Part shown: piece after piece, positions 13,601 to 25,814 of the stretch
How positions within the stretch are numbered: position 1 is the first letter of the stretch
Layout: each line of letters begins with the position of its first letter
NCBI GenBank assembly: GCA_003260075.1
Contig: QLIY01000036.1
Location: forward strand, 1-64,000
Reading direction: 5' to 3'
Length of the DNA stretch: 64,000 bases
Source of the DNA: Phallusia mammillata
Lineage: Eukaryota; Chordata; Ascidiacea; Phlebobranchia; Ascidiidae
The notes under the pieces: model-generated
Told to the model about the DNA's origin: nothing
Seen by the model: the letters and a program-made list of their open reading frames with translations, nothing else
Databases searched by the model: none
Made by a program: the position numbers and the translations under genes

Positions 13601-16600
13601 TAATTGCTGCCACAGAGCAGGTTTTTGTGTGAAAAGGTGCAATGTTTGTTCTTAAATGCGACGGGACACGGTTTAGAAATCGACTTTATAATGCAGTATG
13701 AAAGGGTGAACGTGCAATTACACGAGGCAAATAATATTTTGAGCGAACGTGTATCCAACGGTTAAAACAATAGTTTCCTTGCAAGTATAACTCACAAATG
13801 TATAATACAGGAGAGATACAGACATTACAAGCTTTAAGACGTAACTGTGCTACTTGGTTACGGCGCATAAGGTGACACGCCAAAACGTCACATTATTGGT
13901 TTTAAAATAAATTTTGGCAAACGAACGTCACTCTGCCCTCAAGACTTCCTCTTCAAACGGATAAAACTAAACCTAACCTCTTTAATCGAGTTTCATGCAG
14001 CTTCTACAATCTATCCACATACAAAGCTGCAAATTAAACACCAAAACAAATGCCTCTCGCAAGCCAGGAATACTTTAGCTATAATCTATGACTCAGCCAG
14101 TTCCTCGTTTATTACAGGGTTTTCATTGTACAACATCATCCCTTCCCTGTTTAGCCCGGGTTTGCACAACAAGAAACAGGTAAAGTTGAGCAAAAAAGCG
14201 TGCGCTCCGTCATGAACTCAAGAGCATATGTTTGACAAAGCACGTGCTGCAAAAATGCGACGCAGTTTACAACGATTTGATTGTATCAAATTCAATCATC
14301 CTTAAAACCAAGTTTATATTCTGCTGCAAAAAAATCCTAACAGTTAATTACACCAACTGCTAAAAGCAAAAACACTATTCGACAAATGCTTTAAGGCAAA
14401 TCATGTAGAAAACATAGCCTTACCCGCCTTTGCCATGAGCTAAGACCAATTAGTTCTGCCTGTCCGTACACAACAACAATGCGCTGTGAAGCGTAGAACA
14501 AAACTGACATCAGAAATACATGATGAGGGTTCGGGTGTTTGTGTGCGCGTTCGCTTGAAACCCTCACGAAAACAAATTAAAAAAAGACATACCCTTCTTC
14601 GACTTGGCTCCAATCTTTAGTTTTGACGGCCACGTTATTTCTGTGTTGGTTTGGGCCATAATCTAAAGACAACGTTTGCATTAAAAAAAAATACATTACT
14701 GGGATTGTAATAGCTATTAAAGGCCTTATTTAAATGGACTGCAAGACCCGGTGTTTAACTATAAATAGGCCCTGCTCCTAAATACTTCACAATGCGTAAA
14801 TAACGTTGCAATTGGTCGAGGTTTCGTTGATCGGCATAGCTCGCTTTTACATTACCACAAAGGCGTTTTGCTGCAAACAAGATTGCCATAGTCAGACCTA
14901 CGCTCACCGCATTAAAGAATTCCTCTCCAGTTTGTCCCTTCCCATCGGTAGCAGCTGAAATCGCAAAACAAACTCTTAAGCAATTGTCAACACCATTGGA
15001 CCACACATAGCTAACACAGCCACCAAATAAACAACACACTTGGTCTGGAGTGTGGTCAGCTACTATGATGTGGATGGTAAAGACAAAAAGCCACCAATAA
15101 GAAACAATGTTTAAAATAATGTCACACAAGATAGCATAAACTTTTAAAGCATGATGCGTCTGACATTAGTCTATTAAACAAAATTTGACTCAATTTAAGA
15201 TTTCACTGTAGCTCTTACTATCAAGCTTTTTGCACTACAAAGAAGATAATGTAAAAACAGTGTTGTAGTTAAAAAAGCACTGATGTAGCAAGCATTACAG
15301 CATGTTAAAAGTTTACGATTCCCCAAAAAATCATTAAACTACCATCAGAGAAAACTCAAAATCTATTAGCAAAAGGCCATAAGTTAACAAAGTAAACTCT
15401 CCTAAAGGTCTACATGTACATTTATCTGTAGTGGTGAAAAAAAAACAAGTATTTATGAATGGTTAATCACAGAGTTTGGAGGTATTGTTATGATCAAGGT
15501 ATTTGACTTGGGAGACACACAGTTTAACACCTAGCAGTTTCACACAACACAAAAGTCTCAATGTTTTGTGTTCATGCCACCCTTTGAATGATGAAAACCA
15601 ATCTGTCCATAGCCAAACGTTTAATTCACATCTAGCCATCAATTCAGATTCACAATGATATCACCTTGCTGTATGACAAAGGGTCTATTGTGAGCTAGAA
15701 TTTTAAGAATAGCCAACTCTGTTTCTCACAACATATCATGAATTGTTTGAAACTGACATAACATACCAGTGTATACACATTGGCTACAGATTTTTTGAAA
15801 ATATATGTCTATACTTTAAATGACAAGCAAGTATTATTAAAGTGTACAAACTTTCAAGCAAAAATCTGTTCTAAATGGTGTGGCAAACTTATATATATAA
15901 GTTGAGAGTTGAATGTAAACAACCACACAACCAAACACATTCCAAGTGCTACTTATGTTTTGGAAACATATCCACACTGCTAAGGTATTATGCTATAGTC
16001 ACAGGGCTGGTAATTTGTGTTGAAGTTTTTCCCATACCTTGCAACATTTGTTCCAATTTTCTTCTGTCAACACGAAACCTCTCTTCGGTGAGTTCAGGAT
16101 CAACAACAACATCATCTTCACCAGTGGTGGAAGGGTCATCTTCCTCTTTGGATTCCTCGCTAGGTGGTCTCTTCTGAATCTTAGTAACTGTCGGTACATC
16201 AGTTTGAGCAGCTGTATTTTCAGGTAAAGTTTCATTGTCAGTTTGTAATATTTCTTCAGTGCTTTTCTGAATGTTCTCTACATTTTCGTTGACATCAACT
16301 TGTGTTTCAAGGTTTTCATTCACTGGGTCTTGTGAAGGTTCAACTGGATGAACATTAATTACAATGTTGCTTGTAACTTCTGGTATAGATGGATTTGATT
16401 CCTTCATTTCCTCTCCACTGTCCTTTTCAACGTGTTCAATTGATTCAGCAGGCATTTGCGTCAAAACCGTTTCACAACTGATATTGTTGCTGTTGTTGTT
16501 ATTATTATTGTTGTTGTTTACGTTATGGTTCTTGTCCAGCCGGGTAGGCGAACAGCTTTTGTGATTAGGGCTGAAGAAAATAGGTTCTTCCGCAGAATTT

Positions 16601-16704
16601 AAGACTGCAGTGGTCGTCAGGCTTTCTTCACCAGTAATGACGCTTTCTTCGGTTCTGCTCCAAGCAGGCTTTTCGTCAAATAAATTGCAAGAATTCACCG
16701 CCAT
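1612..16704 (-). CDS. BICC1: Bicaudal-C homologue, 5' half (5 exons; continues beyond window start)
   Basis: KH-domain RNA-binding protein of the Bicaudal-C family, a cytoplasmic post-transcriptional regulator of mRNAs in development. Exons I place: 16038-16704, 14908-14954, 14593-14662, 2007-2150 and 1612-1706. Phases agree throughout and give 341 codons, open at the left edge. Exon 1 has a long acidic, low-complexity N-terminal extension with a poly-Asn run, then the conserved block TEERFRVDRRKLEQMLQ. Exons 2-3 give GKGQTGEEFF and WPSKLKIGAKSKK. Exon 4 gives DPHIKVSGK and VSHTEHSHVIGKG. Exon 5 completes the KH GXXG loop (GKGGNNI) and gives TGCHIHFPDSNRN. These blocks match vertebrate BICC1 almost residue for residue. 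Later KH repeats and the C-terminal SAM domain must lie outside the window. Intron 3 is unusually long (12.4 kb). The start at 16704 is the first Met of the open frame. Confidence 0.95.
3186..3355. repeat. Degenerate copy of the palindromic repeat
   Basis: It shares AGTATTGCTC near its start, a CTTATGAAGGC/GGGACGCC remnant of the central stem, and the right flank ATTATGCCTGGCAGCAATAG with the copy at 201-340. The core has decayed (CTGATGA is now CTTATGA, GAAAC is lost). Confidence 0.6.
9075..9190 (-). repeat. Two tandem partial copies of the palindromic repeat core, inverted
   Basis: Read on the minus strand, TATAGGACGTCGAAACGTCG occurs, followed by TTTGCCAGAAGAGCT. A second, slightly altered unit follows directly. 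The central stem half and the GAAAC motif match the element at 201-340, but the CTGATGA half is missing. Confidence 0.5.
12598..12924 (-). CDS. Candidate terminal exon of an unidentified nested gene
   Basis: An open frame of 108 residues plus stop follows a good acceptor (pyrimidine-rich, ending TTTCAG) in phase 0. Composition is protein-like, with runs such as VCPVYEITGDFKPES and NCGLQHEEPETSNYLYVV rather than low-complexity AT-derived residues. It lies inside BICC1 intron 3 on the same strand and does not match any Bicaudal-C segment, so it would belong to a separate nested gene. No upstream exon or signal peptide could be linked with confidence. A frame at 13374-13606 might be upstream if a weak internal donor (CAA|GTAACA) is used. 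It may also be a chance open frame. Confidence 0.3.
   Translation of the reverse strand, partial: YMQDQSIRHNRQFNNHVCPVYEITGDFKPESAIIVKKLRIFHDITFVGNLTFNCGLQHEEPETSNYLYVVALGVTIFRGFVPSFLRVLRKLLTSLIRDDATLLTAELD
13062..13258. repeat. 102-bp tandem direct duplication
   Basis: Two adjacent near-identical units start at 13062 and 13164, each opening with ACTTTTAAGTCCGTATCATG. They differ at about one position over the shared part. The duplication looks recent and lies within BICC1 intron 3. Confidence 0.9.
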
Positions 16705-18531
16705 CTATATAGCTGTGTCAACTGGCAACGCACATCGGCATTTTTGCGCCAGGCTACCCTTCTCGCGTGTAGTGATTGTCAGTCGCTGTGTTCATGTTCC
16801 AAATGCAGTCGCGATCGCGAGAAAAAAACGAGAGAGCCCTTTTTTCTTTTTCGCAGCTGGAATTTTATCCTATGCTACTGGGTATGAAATAAAAAAGAAC
16901 TCTCTCTCGCTCGCGTGTTGTTTTTTGTTGTTGTCGCAGAATGGGTGAGCAAATACTATTGTTTACGCAATTTGGTTAATTATCCACTCAATAGTTGTGC
17001 AAAAGATACACATCAGGTCAATTGTCCAATACGACTCAGTAATCACGTTACCCATACCTTTTTTACCATTCCACGCATGGCGATTTGTATATCTTTGAAT
17101 GCACAACATATATAAAATGCTAGAAACCGTGCAATGTATGTTAAATTTAGAGTTTACATTGCAGAGTTCTCGCACATCGGGTCTGGTTCAGGCTTATGTT
17201 CAGATAAAAGGGGCTTGATTTGGATTGACATCACCCTTGGCCAGTGATGGGATTCAAATTTTTTGTCAGCCGGTTCTATCACAAAAGTCATATTTTTCAG
17301 CCGGTTCATCACAAAAGTCATATGTTTCATCCGGCTCTGTTACAAAAAGTCCATTGACAGTAACCAGTAATGCTAAGCGGTTTGGGGGGGGGGGTTATAT
17401 TATTCAGCCGGTTCTGTCACAAAAGTTATATTATTCAGCTGGTTCTGTTACAAAAAGTCCATTGACAGTAACCAGTAATGCGCGGTTTGCTGATCTCATA
17501 AAATTTCGTGACCCGGTTCTATAGAACCGGTGCGAACTGCTGAATCCCACCACTGCCCTTGCCTAATTTGTGCCGCATTTTAAGCCACTTTCCGGTCTAA
17601 TCCGGGCGTAATTGTTTTTAGTCAGGTAGAATAAGGAATCCATTTTGGACCCGCTAACAAAACGGCCGGGTTGCAAAATAGCACACTTTTGTATTTACTG
17701 TTGCAAACAATACAAGATAAATGATTTCGCAGCAAAGTAAATACTTCTAGAGTGAGTTTGTAAAGTTTGACTGGCGCTAGTGGGCGGTATAGAACTGATA
17801 AGTGATATCTACCAAACAAGCCCACCAAGCATCGAAACAGATCAAGGGTATACGGTCGTGCTTCCACTTGCAATAAAGTAAGGCCCTGAGTCGACGCAAT
17901 GTGTCATTAATACCACGGTATTACATTTTTGGCAACTGAAATAGATCATGGGAAATTCAAAGTTTTGCAAACTTGTCCACTAAATATTATTTGTTCACCA
18001 ATATATAGTTTAAACGGGAATGTGTGGGATAAACATTTTTACCAATCCATGAAATTAACTTGGAAAAGTTAAATATATTGCCATAGTCAATGACATAACC
18101 CAGCAGGGGCCCTTACATGATGTTGAAAGGTGACAAAAAGATTACCGCCTTTTGTTGAAAGTTCCGATTCACCGCAAACCATTATGTGAACGGTGATGTC
18201 ATTTTATGGATTAAAGTAATGCCCAATTAGGGCTGTTTCTTTGCTAATATATAAATATTTAAACAGTCTCGCAAGATCGAATAGACGTCATCATTCAATC
18301 TTGTGTAACACCATGGTTTGTTTACATCACCAATGGGGGTATTGTGATAGCTAATCACGGCCAATTCGTCGGGTAAATTGTTTATTATCTCTGTGTAAAA
18401 TAAATACAAGTTCACGAAAGTTTGCTGAAATCAGCAGAGCAAAACACAACATAAAAACAACGGCAACTCGAAGACGTACAAACAACAGTGGGTTCAATGG
18501 TCAAGCATAAATAAGTTTCACAACTTCGTTT
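16705..18531. other. Intergenic region between BICC1 start and the next minus-strand gene
   Basis: Apart from the hAT MITE at 17242-17555, nothing recognisable is present. The first 250 bases upstream of the BICC1 start codon contain several CG dinucleotides and a run of CTCTCTCGCTCGCG, and probably include the promoter, but I cannot point to a defined element. Confidence 0.5.
17242..17555. mobile_element. hAT-type MITE with 8-bp target duplication
   Basis: Termini are CAGTGATGGGATTCA and, inverted, CAGTGGTGGGATTCA. The flanks CCCTTGGC (17234-17241) and CCCTTGCC (17556-17563) form an 8-bp target-site duplicate with one mismatch, as expected for hAT. Internally it repeats a CAGCCGGTTCTGTCACAAAA-like unit several times, and an 11-G run lies at 17384-17394. 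No transposase is present. Confidence 0.8.
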
Positions 18532-20404
18532 CTATTTCACCACAAAGTCAGGGTCGTTATAAGGAAGAGCCGGGCTCAGCATGCAACTGTAGCGGGGACG
18601 AAATTGCTCCCCGAAAACTGGGTACATTGAAGGATCCGTCAGGCGCTCAAGCAAAGTGAAGAGTAACGTCTTTCGCTGAGCAGACATTTCGGTGACAGAA
18701 GTGACATTTGCGTTTGTCTGTAAAGCAAATCGAGAAGTGAGTATGTCGTTTATAACAGAGGCAACGTCGGTGGTCGTCTGAAGAGCGGACAAAAACGTTG
18801 AACACTTTACACCGCAGTTCGCCCGAACACGATTTGTCTAAACATGCGGCCAAATACAGTCCAAGAATCGGTAAAAATGCGGCACAAATAATGTCAAGTG
18901 TGGATTTACGCCCGAATCAAACTGGTTTCATTCAAACTTAAGCCCCCACCCGTTCCAACTTACAACTCAGAGTTAACCCCTATATATACACAAGCCAATA
19001 GGGCTTAATTACTTTGAAAAAGCGGTATCAGTAGTTTGATGTGATCGAGTAAATTATAAACGGGTGGCACTTGGGTCTGACTTGCGTTGAAAACTTTTGG
19101 AAGCAGATATATGTTTACATGTTTAGTGCGTTCTTACCTCTTGAGTTCCTGTATTCCGAACAACCTTTTGACGGACAGTACATCCGTTGGCATTGAACAA
19201 GAATTCTGAACAACGTACAAAGGCGCTTCTTTCGAGCTGGGCATTTCTATGAAGAGTAATATAAGTGTTAACAGAACTGTTTTTTTCTTGTTTAGTTGTA
19301 TTGAACTTTGATAGCGTTTGTATTAAGTTAACTGAGCGGAACAGACGTGTATGTAAGCAGGCTATGTATGTGCTTTATAATAATACTTTGAATGTACAAT
19401 AAAAAATCATATGTGCAAAAATGTTACGAACCTTTTTGGGAAGCATAAATTGTTGAATGTGACGTCTACTTCTGTCTCCAAGTTTATAAATTCTTGCGAT
19501 TCCTAGAACACAAAAAACGAACCACGTTAAAAAATGGTTGAAAGCTTTCAGATCTTATCAACTGGTTGCAAGTAAGTCAGCAGTAAAGGGCAGAGCAAGC
19601 TTTTAAGCTGGCGAACTACACATTTGTCGAAAATCGTGGCGAAGAGGGTCGACCTTTTGGCGATAAGGTCTTTGATTAACACAGCGATAAACGTAATTGC
19701 AAACTTCACGCATATTTTTGCCAGGGTCATGTACAAGCTATGCTTGCAATACTTTGCTAGCAGCGAAGTACACTAACGTCAGGAGTTGCGCAAAAAAAAT
19801 TATTGTAGCAGGCTTTGGAAATTACTTTCCAGTGCGATAAATACCGCAAAAACATGTAGATTGTGTTTCGCGCATGCTCCAAATAGACGGCAAAATAGCT
19901 ACACGATTCGGCTTCAAGATTAGCAATCCACAGGCGATGTTTGTTTTTAAAAGTTTTAAGTGGCACGTTTTATTAAACACGATCTATTATCTGGGTTGTA
20001 ATTGAGTTTCAAGTGATGTGCAGAATGCGCCACTAGTTCAAGCTTTAATTTAACGCGAAGGTTTCAACAGAAAGCAAATTATCTTCTCGTGTAAGCCTGG
20101 CGCAAAAAAAATTTGAAATATTCTGTGACGAAATTCCGACTCACAGCAAAGCCAACGAAACCATTTGTCCAAATAACATTTTTGCTCGCAGTGCGGCGAA
20201 ATTGTTTGCTCAAGAAATTAGTTTTCGAGCGACTTAGAGACCGATGCAATGATTGGTGCCCTACAAAAAAATCTATGATTTATTCTTACCTTTGGTACTT
20301 AACGATTTAGTAGACCTGAAGCTTTTTGCATCAGATTCAGTAAAAGACAAAACTCCCAAAACAAGTAGAATTGCAATCCATTTTGAGCAGGCAAAACAAG
20401 ACAT
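18532..20404 (-). CDS. Putative secreted protein, unidentified (6 exons, 246 aa)
   Basis: Proposed exons: 20290-20404, 20145-20260, 19654-19737, 19432-19502, 19138-19246 and 18532-18777. Every junction is in phase (1,0,0,2,0) and the sum is 247 codons. Exon 1 encodes MSCFACSKWIAILLVLGVLS, a clear signal peptide, so the product is probably secreted. The mature part is basic and Ser/Arg-rich early, then contains CNYVYRCVNQRPYRQK, NNLCFPK, FVRCSEFLFNANGC and a protein-like terminal exon (TLLERLTDPSMYPVFGEQF). I recognise no domain. The donors after exons 3 and 4 (GTCGAC, GTTCGT) are weak; exons 1, 5 and 6 have good splice sites. A TATAAAA lies about 140 nt upstream of the start on the minus strand. 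The gene could be longer or spliced differently. Confidence 0.5.
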
Positions 20405-23400
20405 ATTGAGTTTTTTGATACTTTGTAAGTCACTTATAACACAAGTCGATATTTCCTGAAACAAAAACGTTCGTTTAGTGCTGTGCTTAAGTAATTCTGG
20501 TGTTACATAAGTTCCATTAACTATTTAGGCATTGCAAATTTTTATAAGTATCCAATGTTCCTTCACCGTTGAATATTTTAATGTAGTTGGCATCCACACA
20601 ACTCGTGCTGGACTCAAAATGCGACAAATCCTGGCGGCGTGTCTTATTTATAGCAATGAAAACGCACAACGCCCCCCATTCAGCTTGTTTTTCTCGAACA
20701 GACGCTCACGTCCACTCGAGAGAAGAGCGCACAACAGGTTCGTTGTGCGGGAAGCCGGACTTAATAGCCCGGCGCCCCCTCACTCCTGGCGGCACCTTCA
20801 AACTACGTTTACGGACCAGCGAACACGTGATCACTCTTTGATGTAATTTTCATCTGAAAGCATCGGTAAAAGTTTGTTAAGAGGTAAAAGCTTTACTGGC
20901 TGTGCCCACAAAACTGAACGTGCAGGAAAATTATCCTGGAGTGACAGCGAAGGTCACAACCGCACGACGACCTCGAACCAAGCAGGCTAAAAACTGTAAT
21001 GACGCAGCGCTTTGGTTCCACGTGAGTGCGTCAGTAAACACGTTATGAGTTCGCTATTTCTGGATTCTTGAAGGTGACGATCGCTACTAAACAGAGCAAG
21101 GCATTTGGCCAGCGGATGGAGGTAATAAAAGTTAAATGCCAGGCGTTTGCGAACGACGAAGGACGCTTTGCAGTGGCATTGACCTGTAACTAGGCGAAAT
21201 GGTAAACGTGCCCGGCACTTTGCACCCCGCGGTTCCCAGTCCTGTATTTAGAACGACTGTTAACGTGGCGCCATTCGCCACATAATGAGGGAAACGTCAT
21301 CCTACGTCACGAGTTCGTCATCCCAACCGCAAGAGGTGAAAACAAGTCAGTCACATAATGGATTGGACTTAAGGCCCTTAACAGCAAGAGCTTTTAGGCA
21401 TTAGGGGTCATCGAAAAAGTAAACTGCGTCTGTGTGGGAAATTGCTCAAACGAAAACACAAAGATTCCATTTTAAGCAGGAATTTGACCCTGAAAGTGTG
21501 ATAGATGGAAAAAATGTTGAAAACCTTAAGGTCAAGTTCAAAGTAGTGGTTTAATTCCCCCAAAAATGCACGCTGTAAGCTTAAGCAGGATGCATTCAAG
21601 CTGTTTGTGGGGAAACACTTTTCACCGCAGTGGCCAAATTATCCAAAAATGACGACAAAAACATCTTAAAAGGCGTTGGCGCGACAAAACCGGGCCTACA
21701 AAAACATCAACAAACGACCTTTAAACGACCAAATTATGATCGATCTCGCGTTGGGTTTCATTAGAAAGTGTGTGGCGCAAAGCCGAGATAGCAACCTATG
21801 GAATTCAAATTGCCAAGGAGACGCAGCTGATTGAGCCTGGCAAGAATTTGGAGGTCTGAACCCAGGCTCGACATAGGATCAGCAAAACAAGACGCCGGCT
21901 AATCACCTTATCGCACTTGTACAGAGGGTCGGGATACAGATCCTAGGCTACGTTGATCCTCTTTGAATATCGGGTTTCAATTGCTGACCGGACCAACGTT
22001 GATGATAAAATCGCCGTGGCGCAGGTGGAAGCACTTCACGTCTCCTTCGTCTCTGAAGTCTGGTCCGTTGTTTTCGAAGAGTCTGGGAACGGTTTTTCGT
22101 CACATCTCTCTGTGCGTCAAGAGGCAATCAAACCATCGCAAGCGTTTATTGAAATCGACACCTTGTGCGCAGTAAGCCTCGTTACGCGGCAAACAAACGC
22201 TGCAGTGTGGTTTACGGCCACTAGAGAGTTGTTTTGCGCAGTTGTTTGCGGTGGAATATAACCAGGGATTGGTTTTAGTCGGGCTGGTCCCGTTCTTTTG
22301 ACTTGTTCGTGAGATTTTTTGAGTTCTTGGGACCCATTGTCAAAATGGCTGCATTCCATTTATGCCTTATAGTCATACCAAGAAGTATAAAGTCACATTA
22401 ATTTAGCAATTAAACGGGTTTCAGAACGTCAACGGATAAACACCGCACAAAGGTTAACCATAACAGGTTTAGACCAAGCAGTGTTTTGTCGATATATTTT
22501 TGGTGTAGTTCAATTTACAGTTTTCCTTACTAACTAACACATCTTCATAAGTTCTAAATTAAATTCTATAAACTTTAGTTTAATCGCCCTAAAAAAGCTC
22601 ACAATGAATATAACCGCTTCGCATTCCCAAGGTTTCTTAACGCCACCTCAATCAATGCTACTTAATCCAAAGTTTTACTTGACGCACCAATCTGGTTTAA
22701 AATGAAAACTGAACACCTAATTATTAGAACGGCCTATAGGTTTGAGAAAGTGACCTTGGTTTATTTTAGTTTAATGTTATTCCATACGCTAAACTTACAT
22801 TTTATAACCTCTGTAAGCTGGGTGGGTTGAGTTACCCACAATATTGGTAAGAGACCTGATCAACAACTCCAAGGGAATTATTTTCCAGTATGACTATTTA
22901 AAGAATTTACGTATACGATTCGAAAGCAAGAAGTGAAAATTTAGATGTGTTTCTGAAACAAATGAGTTTTGTATCGGCATAACCTCTTTCAATAACAACA
23001 TATAGCATGAAAATGTCATGGAAGTGTTATATTCTTTTCTATGGTCATACAACAGCCTACAGGCACCTTTATAGTTTAGAATCTGGGTACATTTCGGATA
23101 TTTTGAACTGAACAATATCCATTAAATGTTTTCTGCATACGCCAACTTTTCGACAGGGGCCATATAGAGCAACCTACACCGAAAAACAGAATCTTATAGA
23201 CAAATCTTAATCTATTAATTTGTACGTCGGAACTTGGTTAGACACGAACACAAAACATTGGAAAAAAGATTCCACAATGGGTGTGTTTGCATGATAGGGC
23301 GAGCCAAATCCCGTTGGATGATCCAGGGTGCCACCTAAGATGTGATGACACGGTTTTCGTCAAGGAAGTTATTGTGCGAGGAATTGTAAAGCATTGATCA

Positions 23401-25814
23401 TTCCCTGATGCTTGTACGCGAATGAGGAGATTGATTTCATCCCAAATATGCAAAGTCTATGACTCTGTTAACACAAGACAACACCCGCCAGAAATAAACT
23501 TTACGTCAGGATCTTGCAAACCCCAAAGCAGTGGCTTATCATTTTTGGTGTACGTATATAACAGGAACTTTATAAAATGTAGTGCTGAGCACCATTTGAT
23601 CACAAGCAATTAAAACGTCGACTTCATAAAAGTTACCGGTCACTTTATCCTTATAAGATCATTCTTCTGAACAGACCATAATTTAACATATAAAAGTCGC
23701 AAAAAGGGCGGAAAAGGGAAAATGATGATTATATGTAAGAAAAAAGTTTCAACAGTGATTTTCGACGGTAATTTGAACATGAATTTTTTTGTAAAAGTAA
23801 TGATAAAAGCTTGGAGACAAAAGTTCTTCAGTTGTCACTTAGTAAATCAGAAACCTACATTATGCTTCTGTTCATAGTTTCGTAATTGATTGCATTTAAA
23901 AGAACCACCGACAGAGTGTAACAACTTTAGGTTGTTTCTACTTTTCGGCGATGGCGATAACAAGAACAACACCTTAACACTAATAAAACTGAATCACCAT
24001 GATTAATGCAACGTTGGTCTGTATGTAAGACAGAGGCGTGATTTAAAGCCATTTCCATCAAGTTGTGAGAAAACAAAACTAACACCGGACACGAACACTT
24101 CAAAAACTTGATCAGCTGTTTGTACGTCGTCTTATTTTGGGTTGGTGGGCTTGTGTGGTTGTTGTAAGCCCATTAAAGGTCTTCAACCCACAACCGGTAT
24201 ATAGAGCACCATGCCCAGCAGTTTAAGCGCAGAGGTCCTTTGCGACAAACAAAACCATTGAGATTGAAAAAGTTTATACTTGAAAACAAGTGCAATAACG
24301 TCACGATCACATGGTAAATGACGTCACCCTTACTGAACCAAGTGTATTGGTCTGGTTTGTGTTTTTCTCGTAGTTCACATAACGCCATAGCACACCAAGT
24401 ATTCCTGAATAATATAAGCTTGCGTTTTTGAGGTTTAAAACCCAGGCATGTTTAATTTCACAGTAATTGCAAACCGATGTGGACATATCGGCATGTAGGT
24501 TTTGAATTTTGAGAATTGTGAGACGTGGGAAAGGTTAGACTCACAAAACTCAACAAATGTTGCTTTGGGATTTCAATATCGACCGAACGCGGATACGTTA
24601 ACAATTATATCCGTTTTAGATATCAATCGCAAACTTGTCATGATCATGAACTTCAAATATCTACCTTGTTATGGTTTTGTGACGTCAAAGGGGCGTTTTA
24701 CATCAAAGCAACTTGAAGCTAGGATCGGTGTGCGGCCAAAACACAATTCTATCACATCATGAAAAGTGCACGAAAAATGGTTGGTGGTGTATTGAAAACG
24801 TCATGATGGTTGTGTGAGAATACTTGCGAGTACTTTTCCTTACTCGATTGTAGAGATAGCTTTATAATATTTTTTAGGAACATAAAGCATGTTTTTTCTT
24901 GTAGATTTAGGTACCTGTATCCGATTCTCAACAATTTTAATGTAAACCAATATATTAAGGTATTGTGTGTCATTGCGACAAAGATTTTCTGTGTTTTAAA
25001 ATGCAACCTTTATAGGTTAAATGTTAGTAAACACGTAAAGAGTCGATACAAGTTTAATGTGAATAAAATCAATGTTAGCAGGCTAAAAATTTGTTTAATC
25101 GAAACCGATTTACGCCCGGAATGTGGCAAAATTGCGCATAAATGAAACCGCATTTAAAGACATGTCCGAATTAAACCCGCTTTACTCAAACACAAGCCCA
25201 AAATAGCCCGAACCAGTCCATAAACGAAATTTAATTCGGAAAAAAATTATTGGGATTTCAGTTGCACAAACGGCCGGTAATTCCACCGTTTACCACTAAT
25301 AACCAACGGGAAAGATGATCCTTGTGTTTACAGTTCTTACTACAACCCAGTTTAGATGAGTTTAGTCGGCGGCAAAAATAGGCACGAGTGCACTTGAAGG
25401 GTCGCCAGCCGAACCCTCGGAACTAAATCCACGAAGCTGGCCGCTAAATCTACGGAATTTGTCGTATCAACGGAGGTCTTAAACGGCTTTGCTGATGTAA
25501 TGGGGCTTTGCAGAGGCAACAATAGAAGCGTTGATGAGAAAGTCGTGTGGTTTTTCGTCGCTGGGTCGAATCCTCCACACAGGAAACATTGTGAGCACAG
25601 TTACTTACAAAATTAGGCTTTCTGGACCAGTGGAGAGTAACCAGTGTATGTACATAGACTTGAATTATGCCTTAAACCCAAAACCGCTAAAATTTTAAAC
25701 CGTTAGCATTTTAGGTTTAAAGTTTGTGATTACCGTTGAAAACAACACTAAAGATCACATCACAACAATAAACGTTATTGCAATGTATTTAGAAGTGTAG
25801 ATTTGTCTTGGTGG
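20405..25814. other. Intergenic, no gene recognised
   Basis: About 5.4 kb. A GC-richer patch at about 20600-21250 may belong to promoters. Short open frames (21953-22261 plus, 23238-23453 minus, 24502-24762 plus) have no convincing splice context or recognisable product. Confidence 0.5.

Larger units (their letters stand above)
2151..14592 (-). other. BICC1 intron 3 (12.4 kb), mostly without recognisable features
   Basis: No known gene is recognisable in this intron. It holds a degenerate copy of the palindromic repeat (about 3186-3355), an inverted tandem pair of the same family (about 9075-9190), a 102-bp tandem duplication (13062-13258) and several protein-like minus-strand open frames preceded by plausible splice acceptors. 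The best of these are 12598-12924, 13374-13606 and 5390-5619. They could be exons of a nested minus-strand gene, but I could not link them to a start exon. Confidence 0.6.

Noticed and set aside
15875-16948. Several plus-strand open frames opposite BICC1 exon 1
   Set aside because: They are antisense shadows of a well-conserved coding exon; the leucine run is the complement of the poly-Asn codons.
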